Source: Agrostemma githago (lineage: Eukaryota > Streptophyta > Magnoliopsida > Caryophyllales > Caryophyllaceae). From it: a stretch of DNA of 64,000 nucleotides. Shown one piece after another: positions 47,926 through 58,988 of the stretch. A model generated the notes under the pieces. The model was given only the letters and a program-made list of their open reading frames with translations, searched no databases and was not told the DNA's origin. The position numbers and the translations under genes were made by a program. The stretch spans positions 15,718,557-15,782,556 of the forward strand of contig OY288256.1 in the NCBI GenBank assembly GCA_958450325.1. Direction: 5' to 3'. Every line of letters starts with the position of its first letter. The first letter of the stretch is position 1.

Positions 47926-48233
47926 GTTTAAAATAACGAAAGTAGGAATAATGAAAGTTAGTTTAAATCGCAAAAGGGTAGGAAGGTAAAAAATTAAAAA
48001 TAAAATAAAATATGGAATCTGCCAGCTCAATATGCTGGCATATTACAAAACGGCATATTCAACCCCAATATGCTATTACAACCCGCCATTTACCAAACGC
48101 TACCATTGGCGTATTTTTTTGTCAAACCCGCCATTTGCTCTCAATATGTCAAATTTTTTGCGGATCCGCCATTAACCAAACGAGGTCAATCTACAATAAA
48201 ATGAGTACACTAGTTATAAAAACAAGTACAAAA
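47926..48233. other. Unresolved AT-rich stretch
   Basis: Contains several CAATATGC/GCATATT words and three copies of CGCCATTT/CGCCATTA (48080-48180). It could be part of a MITE, but I cannot find matching ends. Confidence 0.35.
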
Positions 48234-48916
48234 CTAGCCTTTTTACCCGTGTGATACATGGGTGGTCTAAAAAATTGTTTTGAAAGTAAAAAATACATAA
48301 AATTAAGTACCCCGTATTTAATTTGTTTGTATATACTTTTTTCGACTCAACTTTTGTTCATCTTTTATTAGCTAAACGTACTCATTGTCCCTTAAATGCT
48401 TAACGTATCTTACATAAATAACAAATAATGTCTCAATAAGATACCTGTTGTCCTTTATACTCTAGTAATTTTGGAAAAAAATAATGATCAATCTATTCAC
48501 CCTTATTTTATCTCTATCATAGTAGCCTTTTAACCCGTACGTGTATCACACGGGTGGTTTAAAAATTGTATCGAAAGTAAAAATAAATATAATCAAGTAC
48601 TCCGTATATAATTGGCTTATACTACGTATATACTTTTTTCGTCTGAATCGTTTGTTTAATAATTTTTCCCCTGCCATTCATTTAACATTCATGACATATA
48701 TATTTCCGTAACTTGGATTATTCAATATTCCTAAGCTTCGTTCTATTCACAATTTGCGAGTGCCTATGAAGGTAAATAAAGTTACAAAGATAATAAATAA
48801 ATAAAATGTATAAATAATAAAATATATATTGGACAATGAGGCAAGAACACAAAACTGCGATTTACAAATACTATAAAACGATATAGTCCAGTGCGATGCA
48901 CGGGTATGGCAACTAG
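48234..48916. mobile_element. Helitron-like fragments with outward-facing 3' ends
   Basis: The left edge on the minus strand ends in a CACACGGGTAAAAAGG then CTAG pattern. The right edge on the plus strand has GTGCGATGCAC, then GGGTATGGCAACTAG. A 120-bp segment after the left hairpin (48236-48360) is repeated directly at 48529-48660, again with a hairpin ACCCGTACGTGTATCACACGGG-like start. This suggests two or more nested non-autonomous copies. The 5' TC ends were not located. Confidence 0.4.
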
Positions 48917-49804
48917 TTAATAATTATACCTTTGGTACAAGGGCGGATTTAGGGGTAAGCCCAGGTAGGAACGTGTCCTCCCTTAAAAAAATATAAAAAA
49001 TCAAAAAAGAAAGACGCGTGTTACTGGGTAGTGGGTACCCTCCTCTAATTAACCCTCACAATCCTCCTTTCCACTGATCAAATAACACAACTCACATATT
49101 GCGATTTGAACCCTTGACCTCATGTGTGTGCGACATTTCTCCTCTCCAACTACACTCTAACATCTTACTAATATAAATGTCACTACATCACATATAAAGC
49201 TATACACCACATAAAGTATGTAATTAAGGAAATTTGATTGATTACAATATTTAATTTGGAATGTATGATCAAATTTTTTTTAAAAAATATAAACATATTT
49301 CCGTTTTAACAAAATAGTTGCATTATTTTTGTTAATAGAAAATTGCACTATTCCGTACAATATTTTACATAGAATATAAAATAGTTATGATTATTATTGT
49401 ATATCTTTCTGATCATATTCGAAAATCATATTCCTAACATCGATATAAAATTTAGTAACTATATAAAAATGGAATATATATTCCGATTGCTCTTACAAAG
49501 CCTGATACATAGTAAAAACCCACCGAAAATTCTTTATATACTACTCTAAGACAATAACAGTTACTAAGATTTTCCTCAAAAACACACTAATTTAAATTGA
49601 AAAGTAAAAGAACATTTCATTAATAAATTCGCAAACTATTCATTTTCATTAATGTTAAAGAAATTGACAAAAAAAAAACTTCTTTTTATGAAAATAATTA
49701 GATAAATTTTAAGATATGATGTCATTAACCTTGAGAAAAAAATCAGTTATCTAAAAAATTTATTTTTGAAACGAGCTATTTACTTTAACTTTTACAAAGA
49801 TATA

Positions 49805-49883
49805 CTCTCCCCGTCCCAATGAATTCTTTGTCTATTCCATATTGGGGCGTCTCAATGAATTCTTTGTCTTCTATTTTAGGAAT

Positions 49884-49938
<55 letters not shown>

Positions 49939-50040
49939 ATTTGACCTCCTCATGAATTTGGCTTCACATGTCACTTCATCATTGGACCTTTTTCCCTTTT
50001 GCCAAAAGCAAAGGCAAACAATTCATCGGGACGGAAGGAG
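49805..50040. mobile_element. Stowaway-like MITE with (TA)n core
   Basis: Terminal inverted repeats CTCTCCCCGTCCCAATGAAT and its imperfect complement, ending ACGGAAGGAG, are flanked by TA on both sides (49803-49804 and 50041-50042). A (TA)n microsatellite occupies 49887-49935. Confidence 0.75.
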
Positions 50041-50629
50041 TATATACTCACTCGATACCACTAAGATCTTCTCATTTATTCAAATGTGGGGATTATAATT
50101 ATCATATAGAATGATTATTTTGGTAGGAGAGACTACAAAATACGGAATATACTATTAAAATCCATATAAAAAAAAGTTTCACAAATTACATAATATAAGT
50201 CTTACCCCTTAGATAGTCCATTTTTAATTTATTTTTAAATTTTTTAATGAAAAACTGAATAACTTTTTTACACAAAGAAAACGTATCACGGCGTGCTAAC
50301 CATTAAAAAAAAGTTCATTATAATAAAATTTTTGATAAATATTTATGTATTTTATGGTATGTTAAAGAGAGAAGTGATGTTAAAGAGAGAAGTGAGTATC
50401 TCAAGATGTGAAATTATATAAACCGAGTATATAAAAAATATAAACAATATTTTCATTAATTACATGTTATTTAATACTCCGTACATTTCAAGACATTACT
50501 CAAATATTTTGATTAGTTTTGCAATTTAAAAAATATTTTCCTATATCTAAATTATACAGTCCATAAATAGTAAAAATAAAATAATAATTTTTTTTATTTT
50601 AAATCTTAAATGAAATATTCTATAAAATA

Positions 50630-50669
50630 AATATATTATAAATACGGTGCATTGCACGGGTCTATACTA
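50630..50669 (+). mobile_element. Helitron 3' terminus
   Basis: The hairpin GGTGCATTGCAC followed by GGGTCTATACTAG and host T fits a Helitron 3' end. The 5' end was not found in 50041-50629. It lies just upstream of the first transcribed part of the hAT element. Confidence 0.5.
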
Positions 50670-51194
50670 GTTTCATATCAAAGTATCAAACCCAGACAAA
50701 CTCAAACCTCACTGGCTCACTTCACAGTTCACGCCGGCGACCTCCACGACGGCTCTACCACGACGAGTCAACGTACCGTCAACACCACTGAAGGCTCCAC
50801 CGCTCCAGCCGTCGTCAATTGTAAGATTTTTCCCCAAATCTTGAATCTTCATTTCTTAATTTCTGACCTAATGAATCTGATTTTTGATTGTTTGTGTTTA
50901 TTGTTTTGATATGAAAGTATACTGTTACTTATTTTTATGTGCACACAAAGAACATCATGAATTCATTATTCATCCTTCATCCTTCATGTCGTGAATTGCT
51001 GAATTTTTTGAAAATTTCTTGCTTTTGATTTCTTGTTACTTATTTGTTTTTGAATTGGGGACTTGGTTTTTAATTTGTTTCTTTTGATTTTGATAGCAGT
51101 TTAGTTGTTTAGACTTTAGTGCTTTTGATAATTTGATTTTGCTAGTTTCCAAATTTATTAATTAATGATTTTGTTGAATCATGATAGATTGATC

Positions 51195-53805
51195 ATGAAG
51201 GTGAAAGGCTTAGCATATTTTTGGAGTAAAGGAAGAAAGTCACAAAAAACAACTTCGATGTGCTCTCCCGCATCATTGGACCCTCAAATTGATGATGAGC
51301 CATCTACTATTTAACATGACTTTAATCAAAATGAACAAGTTGCTAATGAAACCACTTTCTCCCTAACTCAAGATGATGATGATAATTGTGAGCAAGATGG
51401 TGAAGAGGTCAATTCCCCACTAACTCAAGAGGGTAATCAAAATGAGCAAGATGGTGAAGAGGTCAATTCCCCACTAACTTAAGAGGGTAATCAAAATGAG
51501 CAAGATTCACCTTTTATCTCTTCTCAAAGTGAAGACTTCAATACTCTTCCACATGATCCGAGACAACGAAAGACGATATTGTCTTACCCAGCTAATGATC
51601 GAGATGTTGTGAGAATGATATGTATAAGCAATGGCCCTTGTAGACCTATACCCAATGGTGATTTCCCTCAAACTTACAAGGTAACAAATTACGTCGTTTT
51701 AAAGTTTTGTGATATGATGACTATGATTGGCTTGAATATAGTGAACATAAAGATGCGGCATTTTGTTTCTATTGTTATTTGTTCAAAGCTTCTACAAATG
51801 TGCCGGGAGGGAATGTGTTTGAGGTTGGTGTATTTAATAATTGGAATGATGCACAGAGTAGATTTCGGAAACATGTTGGTAAAGTTGGTAGTGCTCATAA
51901 TATAGCTAAAGAAAAGTACGAGTTCTTAATTGATAAACATGCATCAATAATAGAGATACTTGAAAAAGTAAGTGACGATGCTAAGAGTCTTTATAAATCC
52001 CGCTTGTTATATTCGCTTTCTTGTTTACGATTTCTTTTGAAACAAGGATTAACATTTAAGGACATGATGAAAGTGTTACTTCAAGTAATAAGGAAAATTT
52101 TCTTGAACTTTTGGATTGGTTGGGTAAAAATAGTGAAAGTGTCGCCAGAGTTATTCTCGCTAAGGCTTCCAGTAACCACCAAGTTACTGCCAATATCATT
52201 CAAAAAGACCTAATTAAATGTTGTGCTCAAGAGACTACTAGACTTATCATTTAAGAACTTAACGGTGATTTGTCTGGGATCTTAGCCGATGAGTCTAGTG
52301 ATATATCTCCTAAGGAAGAATTAGCTATTTGTTTGCGATATGTTAATAAGAAGGGAGAAGTCTATGAAAGGTTTCTTGAAATTGTACATGTGCAAGATAC
52401 AACTACTGCAACACTTTTGACGGAGATAAAACAACTACTTGATAATCATTCATTAAGTATGTCAAATATCCGAGGTCAAGGCTATGATGGAGCGAGTAAC
52501 ATGCGAGGCGAGCTAAATGGTTTGAGAAATTTGGTGATGAGGGATAATCAATGTGCTTATTATATTCATTGTTTTGCTCACCAACTTCAATTGACTCTTG
52601 TAGCGGTTGCTAGAGAAAATAAGGATTGTGCAAAGTTTTTTCGACATATTGGAATTGATGTTCTTAATAATATTGGATACTCTTGTAAATGTATGGAGAA
52701 AGTTAGAGAAATTCAAAAGGAAAAGGTTTTGGAAGCATTAGCATTAGGTGAAGTGAAAAAAGGTAAGGGGTTGAATCAAGAGCGTGGTTTAAGTAGACCC
52801 GGAGATACTCGTTGGGGGTCTCATTTTAAATCAATCTTGAAAGTCATGACTTTGTATGCTGATGTTTTGGAGATAATTAGTAAAGATGCAAAATCCATTG
52901 ATGATCGTGCTAAAGTCGAAATTACCATAGATCACCTGAAATCTTTTGAATTTGTTTTCATGCTACATCTAATGAAAGTGGTATATGGATACACCAACTC
53001 CTTGTGTGAAGCATTAATTGCAAAGGAAAGAGCAAGATATTGTGAATGCCATGTCTATGGTTTCTTTGACAAAGGAGCATTTGAAAAAGTTTAGGAATGA
53101 TGAATGGGACAAATTTCTTCTTACGGTTTCTAACTTTTTTGCAAAGCACAAGATTGAAGTCCCTAATATGACCGATCCTTATGCTCCGCTCGAAAGATCA
53201 AGCCGTCGACTTGCAAGTTTGACCAACCTTCACCGATTTCGAATTGATATGTTTCTAAGTGTTATTGATTCGCAAGTTCAAGATTTAAATAACCGATTTG
53301 ATGAGACAAGCATGGAATTGCTCTTGTGTATGGCTTGTTTAATTAAGTCCCGTTGATTCTTTTGCCTCTTTTGATAACCAAAAATTGTTAAAGCTTGCGG
53401 AATTTTATCCTAACGAGTTCAATAGGGTTGATATCATGACACTTGAGTACGAACTTGATATTTTTGTGGGTGATATGCGAAAGGATTCAAAATTTCATCC
53501 AATAAAGACTCTTGGTGAGCTTTCAATCATGTTGGTTAATTAAGACAGGTAAACACGTTTCATATCCACTTGTTTATTTATTATTGGAACTTGTATTGAT
53601 ACTTCCGGTGACAACGACAAGTATGGAAAGAGTGTTCTCTTCTATGAAGCATGTGAAGAACAAATTGCGAAATAGTATGAATGATGAACTTTTGAATGAT
53701 TGCTTAGTCCCTTATATCGAGTGAGATTTTTTCGCACGAGTTAGTGATGAGGATGTTATTAGGCGCTTCCAAGACATGCATCATCGTTGGAGGGCTTTAG
53801 ATTGA
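51195..53805 (+). pseudogene. hAT-family transposase (TTF-type zinc finger, hAT dimerisation)
   Basis: ATG at 51195 begins MKVKGLAYFWSKGRKSQ; a stop follows near 51312. The TTF-type zinc-finger region is readable as RKTILSYPANDRDVVRM and ISNGPCRPIPNGDFPQTYK. The catalytic region is best preserved at 52270-53094: SGILADESSDISPKEELAI, LSMSNIRGQGYDGASNMRGE, YYIHCFAHQLQLTLVAVA and GLSRPGDTRWGSHFKSIL. The hAT C-terminal dimerisation domain follows (YPLVYLLLELVLILP, MERVFSSMKHVKNKLRN). Frameshifts near 51780, 52050, 53090, 53345 and 53530, plus several stops, inactivate it. An untranslated first exon with a donor near 50821 is possible. The protein would cut and paste the element. Confidence 0.88.
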
Positions 53806-53958
53806 CGATATTTTAAGTGTAATAATTACAGTATATTAGTAATGTAATACGACATTGATGTTTTAATTTATTTATGTTTTTTTGGTATGTTTTAAATATA
53901 GTCTGTGGTTTGTTTGTTTTTGTGTCTACCCTTCCCCCAAATTTTAGATCCGCTCCTG

Positions 53959-54368
53959 TTTGGTGGTACGGATTTTGAGTATCACGAGGTGACATCATCT
54001 CATTTTTCAATGCTATTTGTATGTTCTCAATCGAATTAAACATACAAGTAGAGGAGTCAATTGGGCACACTAAAAATCGTCCAATTTGAAATTACAAGTA
54101 CGCTAATAATAGTGTGTGTGAAGAAAATTAATTCATCTGCCAAAGTTAAAACGGAAAAAACACCAAACTAAAATGCATGAGACGACCAAAAAAAAGAGTA
54201 GATACTCGCGTCCTTAGAACTTTAGGAATAGTTGCCATGTCGTGGATCCAAGTATGTATCCAATTATTCATGTGCACAGCCTGTAGACTATATACTTAAT
54301 AAGTTACTCATAATAGTTAATACAGTAGTAATAATATTGTACGTTAGTTCCGTAATCAGCGAACAAAA
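53959..54368 (+). other. Region upstream of the DUF26 gene
   Basis: No ORF or element recognised. A TATA-like CTATATACTTAATAAG at 54289-54304, about 70 bp before the ATG at 54369, is a candidate core promoter. Confidence 0.4.
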
Positions 54369-54980
54369 ATGATGGCCCTAAATGTTCCAAAAATCATGGA
54401 AATCATATCAAGTCTCCTAATTTCAGTCCCATTATTTCTGATTGTTCCTTCAATTAGTTCACCAGAATACCGGAACTACACCTATTCTGCTGGCAACTTC
54501 ACCCAGGACAGCCCTTTCAACGCAACCCTGTCTACTGCTCTTTCTACTCTCACCACCCTCTCCTCTTCCAAACATTTCTCCAACGTCACGGTTGGGTCGT
54601 TGAACGACGACGACATGATGAATCGAGTCTATGCTCTCTTTAGCTGCCAACATGATCTTCCCCTGCACTTATGTCATTCTTGTGTTGTCAATGCCACCCA
54701 ACAAACTTTCGATTTTCTTACTTACTCCGCAAAAGAGGCTATTTTTGTATACAAGGTACGTACGTACCTACCTACTCATTCACTTCCTCTCACAATCCAT
54801 CCATTTCTTTTACTTTTCAATACTATCTAGCTAGTTTTAATCTTAGAGCCTAGCTAGGACCGTACGTAACCATAAAGCCCTTAGAATCATGTCGGTCAAA
54901 ACTTGGCTCAAAATTGATTTCAAACCGAGCTTTGATAATTAAAATGGGTAAATATTATGTTACTAAGTTACTTAGATTAC

Positions 54981-55061
<81 letters not shown>

Positions 55062-56130
55062 GAGATATGTACGTTTTCTCGTAGTTTATCCGGGTGGCAA
55101 TTAGGTCATTCAGTCGAGTTTGGAGCGAGTCAAGTCAGTTCATATTGGGTTAGAATGCTCTTTTTGGTGAACTGGGTTTTGGATCGTTGGGGCTAGCTAA
55201 TGTATCATATTGCTTCAATATTTTGTCAATGTTGATTTGTTGACTATTATCAGTTGTTAAGTATGGGGGAGGATCAGATCATCTTCGGTTTTTTAAACTT
55301 GTTTTTAAATGTGAAAAATATATCAAAGAATTACTACGGGTATTATTAGATAGTTGAGCTGGAGTTGAGCTCGACCCTTTCCCGGTGCTATTCTGAAGTT
55401 CAATTTGTAAGCTCGAATAATCGAGCCAATTACAAGCTGAAGTTCAAAGTTAATAGAGTCTCATCTACCAGTAGCCTAAACATAGATCTGTATGTATTTT
55501 ATGCTAACAAATGAAAGCATTGAATGGTTGCATTATACGTACTATATTATTATTATTGATCAGGAATGCATCTTACGGTACGCCAACCGTATGATATTTT
55601 CAAGCATGGAGCTGGAACCATACGACAACTATTGCACTATAATCATGTACTATACACACGCAACCGAGATCGGAGGCATAATAAAGAAGCAATTAGAATC
55701 ATTAATCGATGAAGCTACAAAATCTGAAGACTACTTTGCAGTGGCGAGGATGAATAACGTAATTAGAATATTTGAACTGTATTTTCTAGTGCAATGTACA
55801 GCTGATATCACTAAGGAAGAATGCAACCAATGTTTATTACAAGGATTGAATGTGACAGTTGATACTTGTGCAAGCGAAGGCCGGCTATCAGGGCATGTAA
55901 TCTGCCCCAGTTGTTTAGTGAGGTATGATACTGAACCCTTCTTTTACACCGTGGTTGCGCCTACGGTTGTGGCAGGAGGAGTTCCTTCGAATGTGTCGCC
56001 TCCGGTGACGGCGGAAAAGAAGGATGAGCGGCCTTGGTGGGTTAAATTAGCCAAAGTTTGTTTGAGTATTTTGTTGGTCCTTTTGTTCCTTTACATTCTT
56101 TTTATAAAGCTCCGTCGAGCCTGTTGCTGA
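54369..56130 (+). CDS. DUF26 (Gnk2-type) cysteine-rich membrane protein, two exons
   Basis: Exon 1 is 54369-54755 (129 codons). The intron 54756-55563 has GT...AG ends (AAG then GTACGT; GATCAG then GAATGC) and phase 0. Exon 2 is 55564-56130, ending TGA. The 317-residue product has a signal peptide (about residues 1-31, IISSLLISVPLFLIV) and two DUF26 units. Each unit has the C-X8-C-X2-C motif: CQHDLPLHLCHSC in exon 1 and CTADITKEECNQC in exon 2. A Pro/Val-rich linker is followed by one membrane segment (VCLSILLVLLFLYILFI) and a short basic tail KLRRACC. There is no kinase domain. This layout fits plasmodesmata-located or CRK-derived DUF26 proteins, which act at the cell surface in defence and cell-to-cell signalling. 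The first unit appears to lack some usual cysteines, so a truncated CRK or decaying paralogue is possible. Confidence 0.8.
54984..55058. repeat. (TA)n microsatellite in the DUF26 intron
   Basis: About 37 uninterrupted TA units inside the single intron. Likely length-variable. Confidence 0.95.
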
Positions 56131-56417
56131 AGGCATGGAAGGAAGTTAACTGCTAGCACGGAGGAGAGGAGTACTCTTTTAATTAGTTCCATCTTTGCTT
56201 TTATTCACAGTTACTATTGCTATTGCTTTTTGAGGTGATATATATCTAGTTATACATCTACGACGACTTGAACTGCACATACAAATTATGATCAAGCTAC
56301 ATATATAAATTCTCATAGAATGAGGTCACTAGATTAATTAGAAGAAGTTGAAAGTAAATTAGTGGAGAGGGATCCTGGCCTCTTAATATTGAGATCAGTT
56401 GACAAGAGAGGGTGATT
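56131..56417 (+). other. 3' flank of the DUF26 gene
   Basis: Probable 3' UTR and downstream sequence; AT-rich, no ORF or transposon end recognised. Confidence 0.4.
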
Positions 56418-57022
56418 TGTTAGAGTTAATGCTTCAAAAGAAGCTCATTTAGTGGTATTAAGTATCCCACATGAAAAAATAAATGCTTCTAAAATGTGTT
56501 TATATATGACCCACTTAAATGACCTACTAGATGTGTACATGTGAGGACTACGTACACCACACACGCGCGACGCGCCGAGTCGGGTCGGGTTGGGCTCGGG
56601 CTTTGGGAGAGCGCCTGCGGCGCACCGCTTGAAACTTCTTTTTCTCAGTCAGTCTTGTTCTTTATTGCTGTGCACTGAACCACTGGTACTACTCCACTAT
56701 ATAATGCCCTATTCCCTTCAGTTTTAAACACACTGCAAACATATTCTCATACTCATACACTCTCAGAATTCACATCTCTCTCTGTTCCGGTTAAGTTTTT
56801 GGCAAACGTTCTTGGCTGTATTCAACCGTGCTTCACCTACACTAAAGTAACGGAATAGTTGTGGAATCCTGGGAGTTGAGTGTCATTGAGGCCGTGTGTG
56901 GCAGACGGGACATAAATCAACTTTAGGACAGTGACGTTCTTGTCGCGACACAGCTTCTGTTCTTGGTTTCAGATAAGATTTAACCCTTCTTTCTCCCCAC
57001 TTCTACTACTACCGTGATAACA
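56418..57022 (+). mobile_element. Possible solo LTR of copia type
   Basis: Begins TGTTAGAGTTAATGC with ATCCCACATGAAAAA shortly after, a style common in copia LTRs. It has a TATA-like box (CACTATATAATGCCC, 56694-56708) and a leader-like region, ending GTGATAACA. The flanks TGATT and TAATT differ by one base. No primer-binding site or coding region follows. Confidence 0.45.
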
Positions 57023-57319
57023 TAATTGCCATTTGCCAAGGGACTCCTGGCCTGTTAATGGAAAAAGCTAAACATTCTTTCTTAAAACAAAAGGGTAAAT
57101 GCCACTGGATAGATCAGAGGAAAGGGCCTGGGGGTGATAACAAAACATATTTTCATTCGTGTATGACCGTGTATCAAGAAAAGAAGAAAAATGAATAAGG
57201 TTTCGAGGATTAAAGATATGAGGGGTGACATTTGAGAAACTAGTAAATATATACTCCGTAATCGAAGACTTGAAGTTATGGAGTATAATATTTCAACAAA
57301 ATGATACAAGAAAACTACG

Positions 57320-57525
57320 TAACTCATTGGCTTACTAGTATTTGTCTTGACACAAGAGGTTTGAGGTTTGACCCTTGCTAAACAAATATTTTATTTTTAG
57401 CTCTTAACTTCCGCAAAAATAATTATATACACTATTACACTTAGGAGGTTTGTAAGAGGATTTGAACCCTTGACCTCACCATGCAACAAATCATAGGAGT
57501 AATATAACCAATGAGCTACCCATGT
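57320..57525. repeat. Pair of tRNA-like (SINE-type) remnants in inverted orientation
   Basis: The minus-strand unit has an A-box-like TAGCTCATTGG (57508-57518) and a B-box-like GGTTCAAATCC (57458-57468). A plus-strand unit has TAACTCATTGG (57320-57330) and a worn B box AGGTTTGACCC (57365-57375). Neither can be a working tRNA. Confidence 0.5.
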
Positions 57526-57573
57526 AAGACACTCTTTGTAATCTAATTGATGGAATACGGGTATAAAGAGTTA

Positions 57574-58883
57574 GAGAGAAGTGAGAGAGGAGAGAAAAAG
57601 AAGTAAAACTAAAGCAAAGCTAACAAACTACTTTACGCTTCCCTCTTGCTCACTACTCTTCAATCCCAATCTCCACCTTCTGGCCGAAGATAGGATCGCT
57701 TCTTGACCTATCTTAGGCTAGTCAACCACCTACCCTCCTCCTATCGGCTCTTCTTCCGACAATTCGTTTGATTTCGTCGCAGGTGTTTTCCTCCTCCTTG
57801 TCGTCTCCCTCAATACCACCGATGCAAGATCTTGGTGACTTTTTTCTTGCTTTGGTTTTCTTTTTCTTTCCCTCTATAGTGATTTCCTTCCCTTTAACCA
57901 CCCCTCCCTTGTTTGTTGTAGACTCTAGTCGAAGAGTGTTCCCCCCTCCTCTCCTCTCCCCTCGCCCCCTCCCCACTTTCCGCTGACCGGGTTTGTTTTT
58001 GCTCTAGGTTGGGTATTTTTTTTCCTGTTTTAGTTTCTCATTGACGGTAGCGGAAGGTTTCCCCCTCCCCACCTTCCGAAATTAACCGTCTTATCTTGTT
58101 TTTCTTGTGTCTTCTTGTTTTGTCGTCTTTTATGGGGGCCTCCTTGTTTCATGTCTTCGGTGGTTGTTGACTTTGTCGGCTTTGTGAGGTGGGAGACTTT
58201 GATGTGTTTGACTATATTGCGGTCTTGCTTATGGGACTAGCTTTAGGTTTGACGGGTGGAGTTAGTAGTGGTGTGCTTTTGGTGTTTAGAGTGGTTAAGT
58301 CACGGGTGACTACTTTCCTTAATGATCACCATACTCTTAAGTTTCTCCTTCCTCCTAGTTTTTTGCTCTAGTTTTGCTTTTAACGTATCTACCGTCCCTT
58401 TGATTAGGGTTTTTTGTGAGATTTTTAAGAATAGGATTTTGGTCAAGGAGCTATATACTTGCTCTCCTGTATCTTCATGTTGTATGTATTGTCAAAACTG
58501 TTGGGATTGTGACCAAGGGGTTCGATCACCCAAATGTATGAGATTTATCTCCATTGATGGAAGGCTCACCGTCTTACCATCCCTCCTAGATATCTACGTT
58601 CTTCTCGCAAGAACGTAAGTACATTTGGTACTCGTCACCTCACCTTTCGTAAGATTCGACAACTCATGGTGGCCAGTAGTGATGATAACACTAGCTCAAG
58701 CGCTCGTGCTGAGTCTCCTGTTTTCAACAATAAAGCCATATGGAGGGTCGTGTTTACGTTCTTAGACAGTCCTTTATGTTACTTCTTTTTTATGAGAGGA
58801 ATATGTAATATAGTAGTTCAAACTTGAGTATATGTAATTTTGTACAGTATTATGTAAATAAATCGAATACCACTTGCCAAAAA
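57574..58883 (+). mobile_element. LINE-like retroposed insertion
   Basis: The right end reads CACTTGCC followed by an A-run, like the LINE end at 41893 in mirror. AAAGAGTTA occurs at both flanks (57565-57573 and 58884-58892), a possible target duplication. The interior is pyrimidine-rich with no recognisable RT, so it may be an internally deleted LINE or a retroposed transcript. Confidence 0.45.
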
Positions 58884-58988
58884 AAAGAGTTATACCCTAC
58901 CTAGAACTATAGTATTTGTAAGAGATAGAAATAATAATTGTTTCTTGGATTTGGGGTGGGCACATGTCCTCCCATGTCTACACCGACA

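Larger units (their letters stand above)
48938..53958 (+). mobile_element. hAT transposon with decayed transposase
   Basis: The left end CAAGGGCGGATTTA and right end (reverse complement CAGGAGCGGATCTA) form imperfect terminal inverted repeats. The flanks CTTTGGTA and TTTGGTGG share TTTGGT, a worn 8-bp duplication. The interior carries a hAT transposase pseudogene (51195-53805), a Stowaway MITE and a Helitron 3' end upstream of it. Confidence 0.7.

Noticed and set aside
57722..58618. Several open frames that might be a gene
   Set aside because: Pyrimidine-rich sequence without a domain, enclosed by an A-run end and a possible TSD, so treated as a retroposed insertion.
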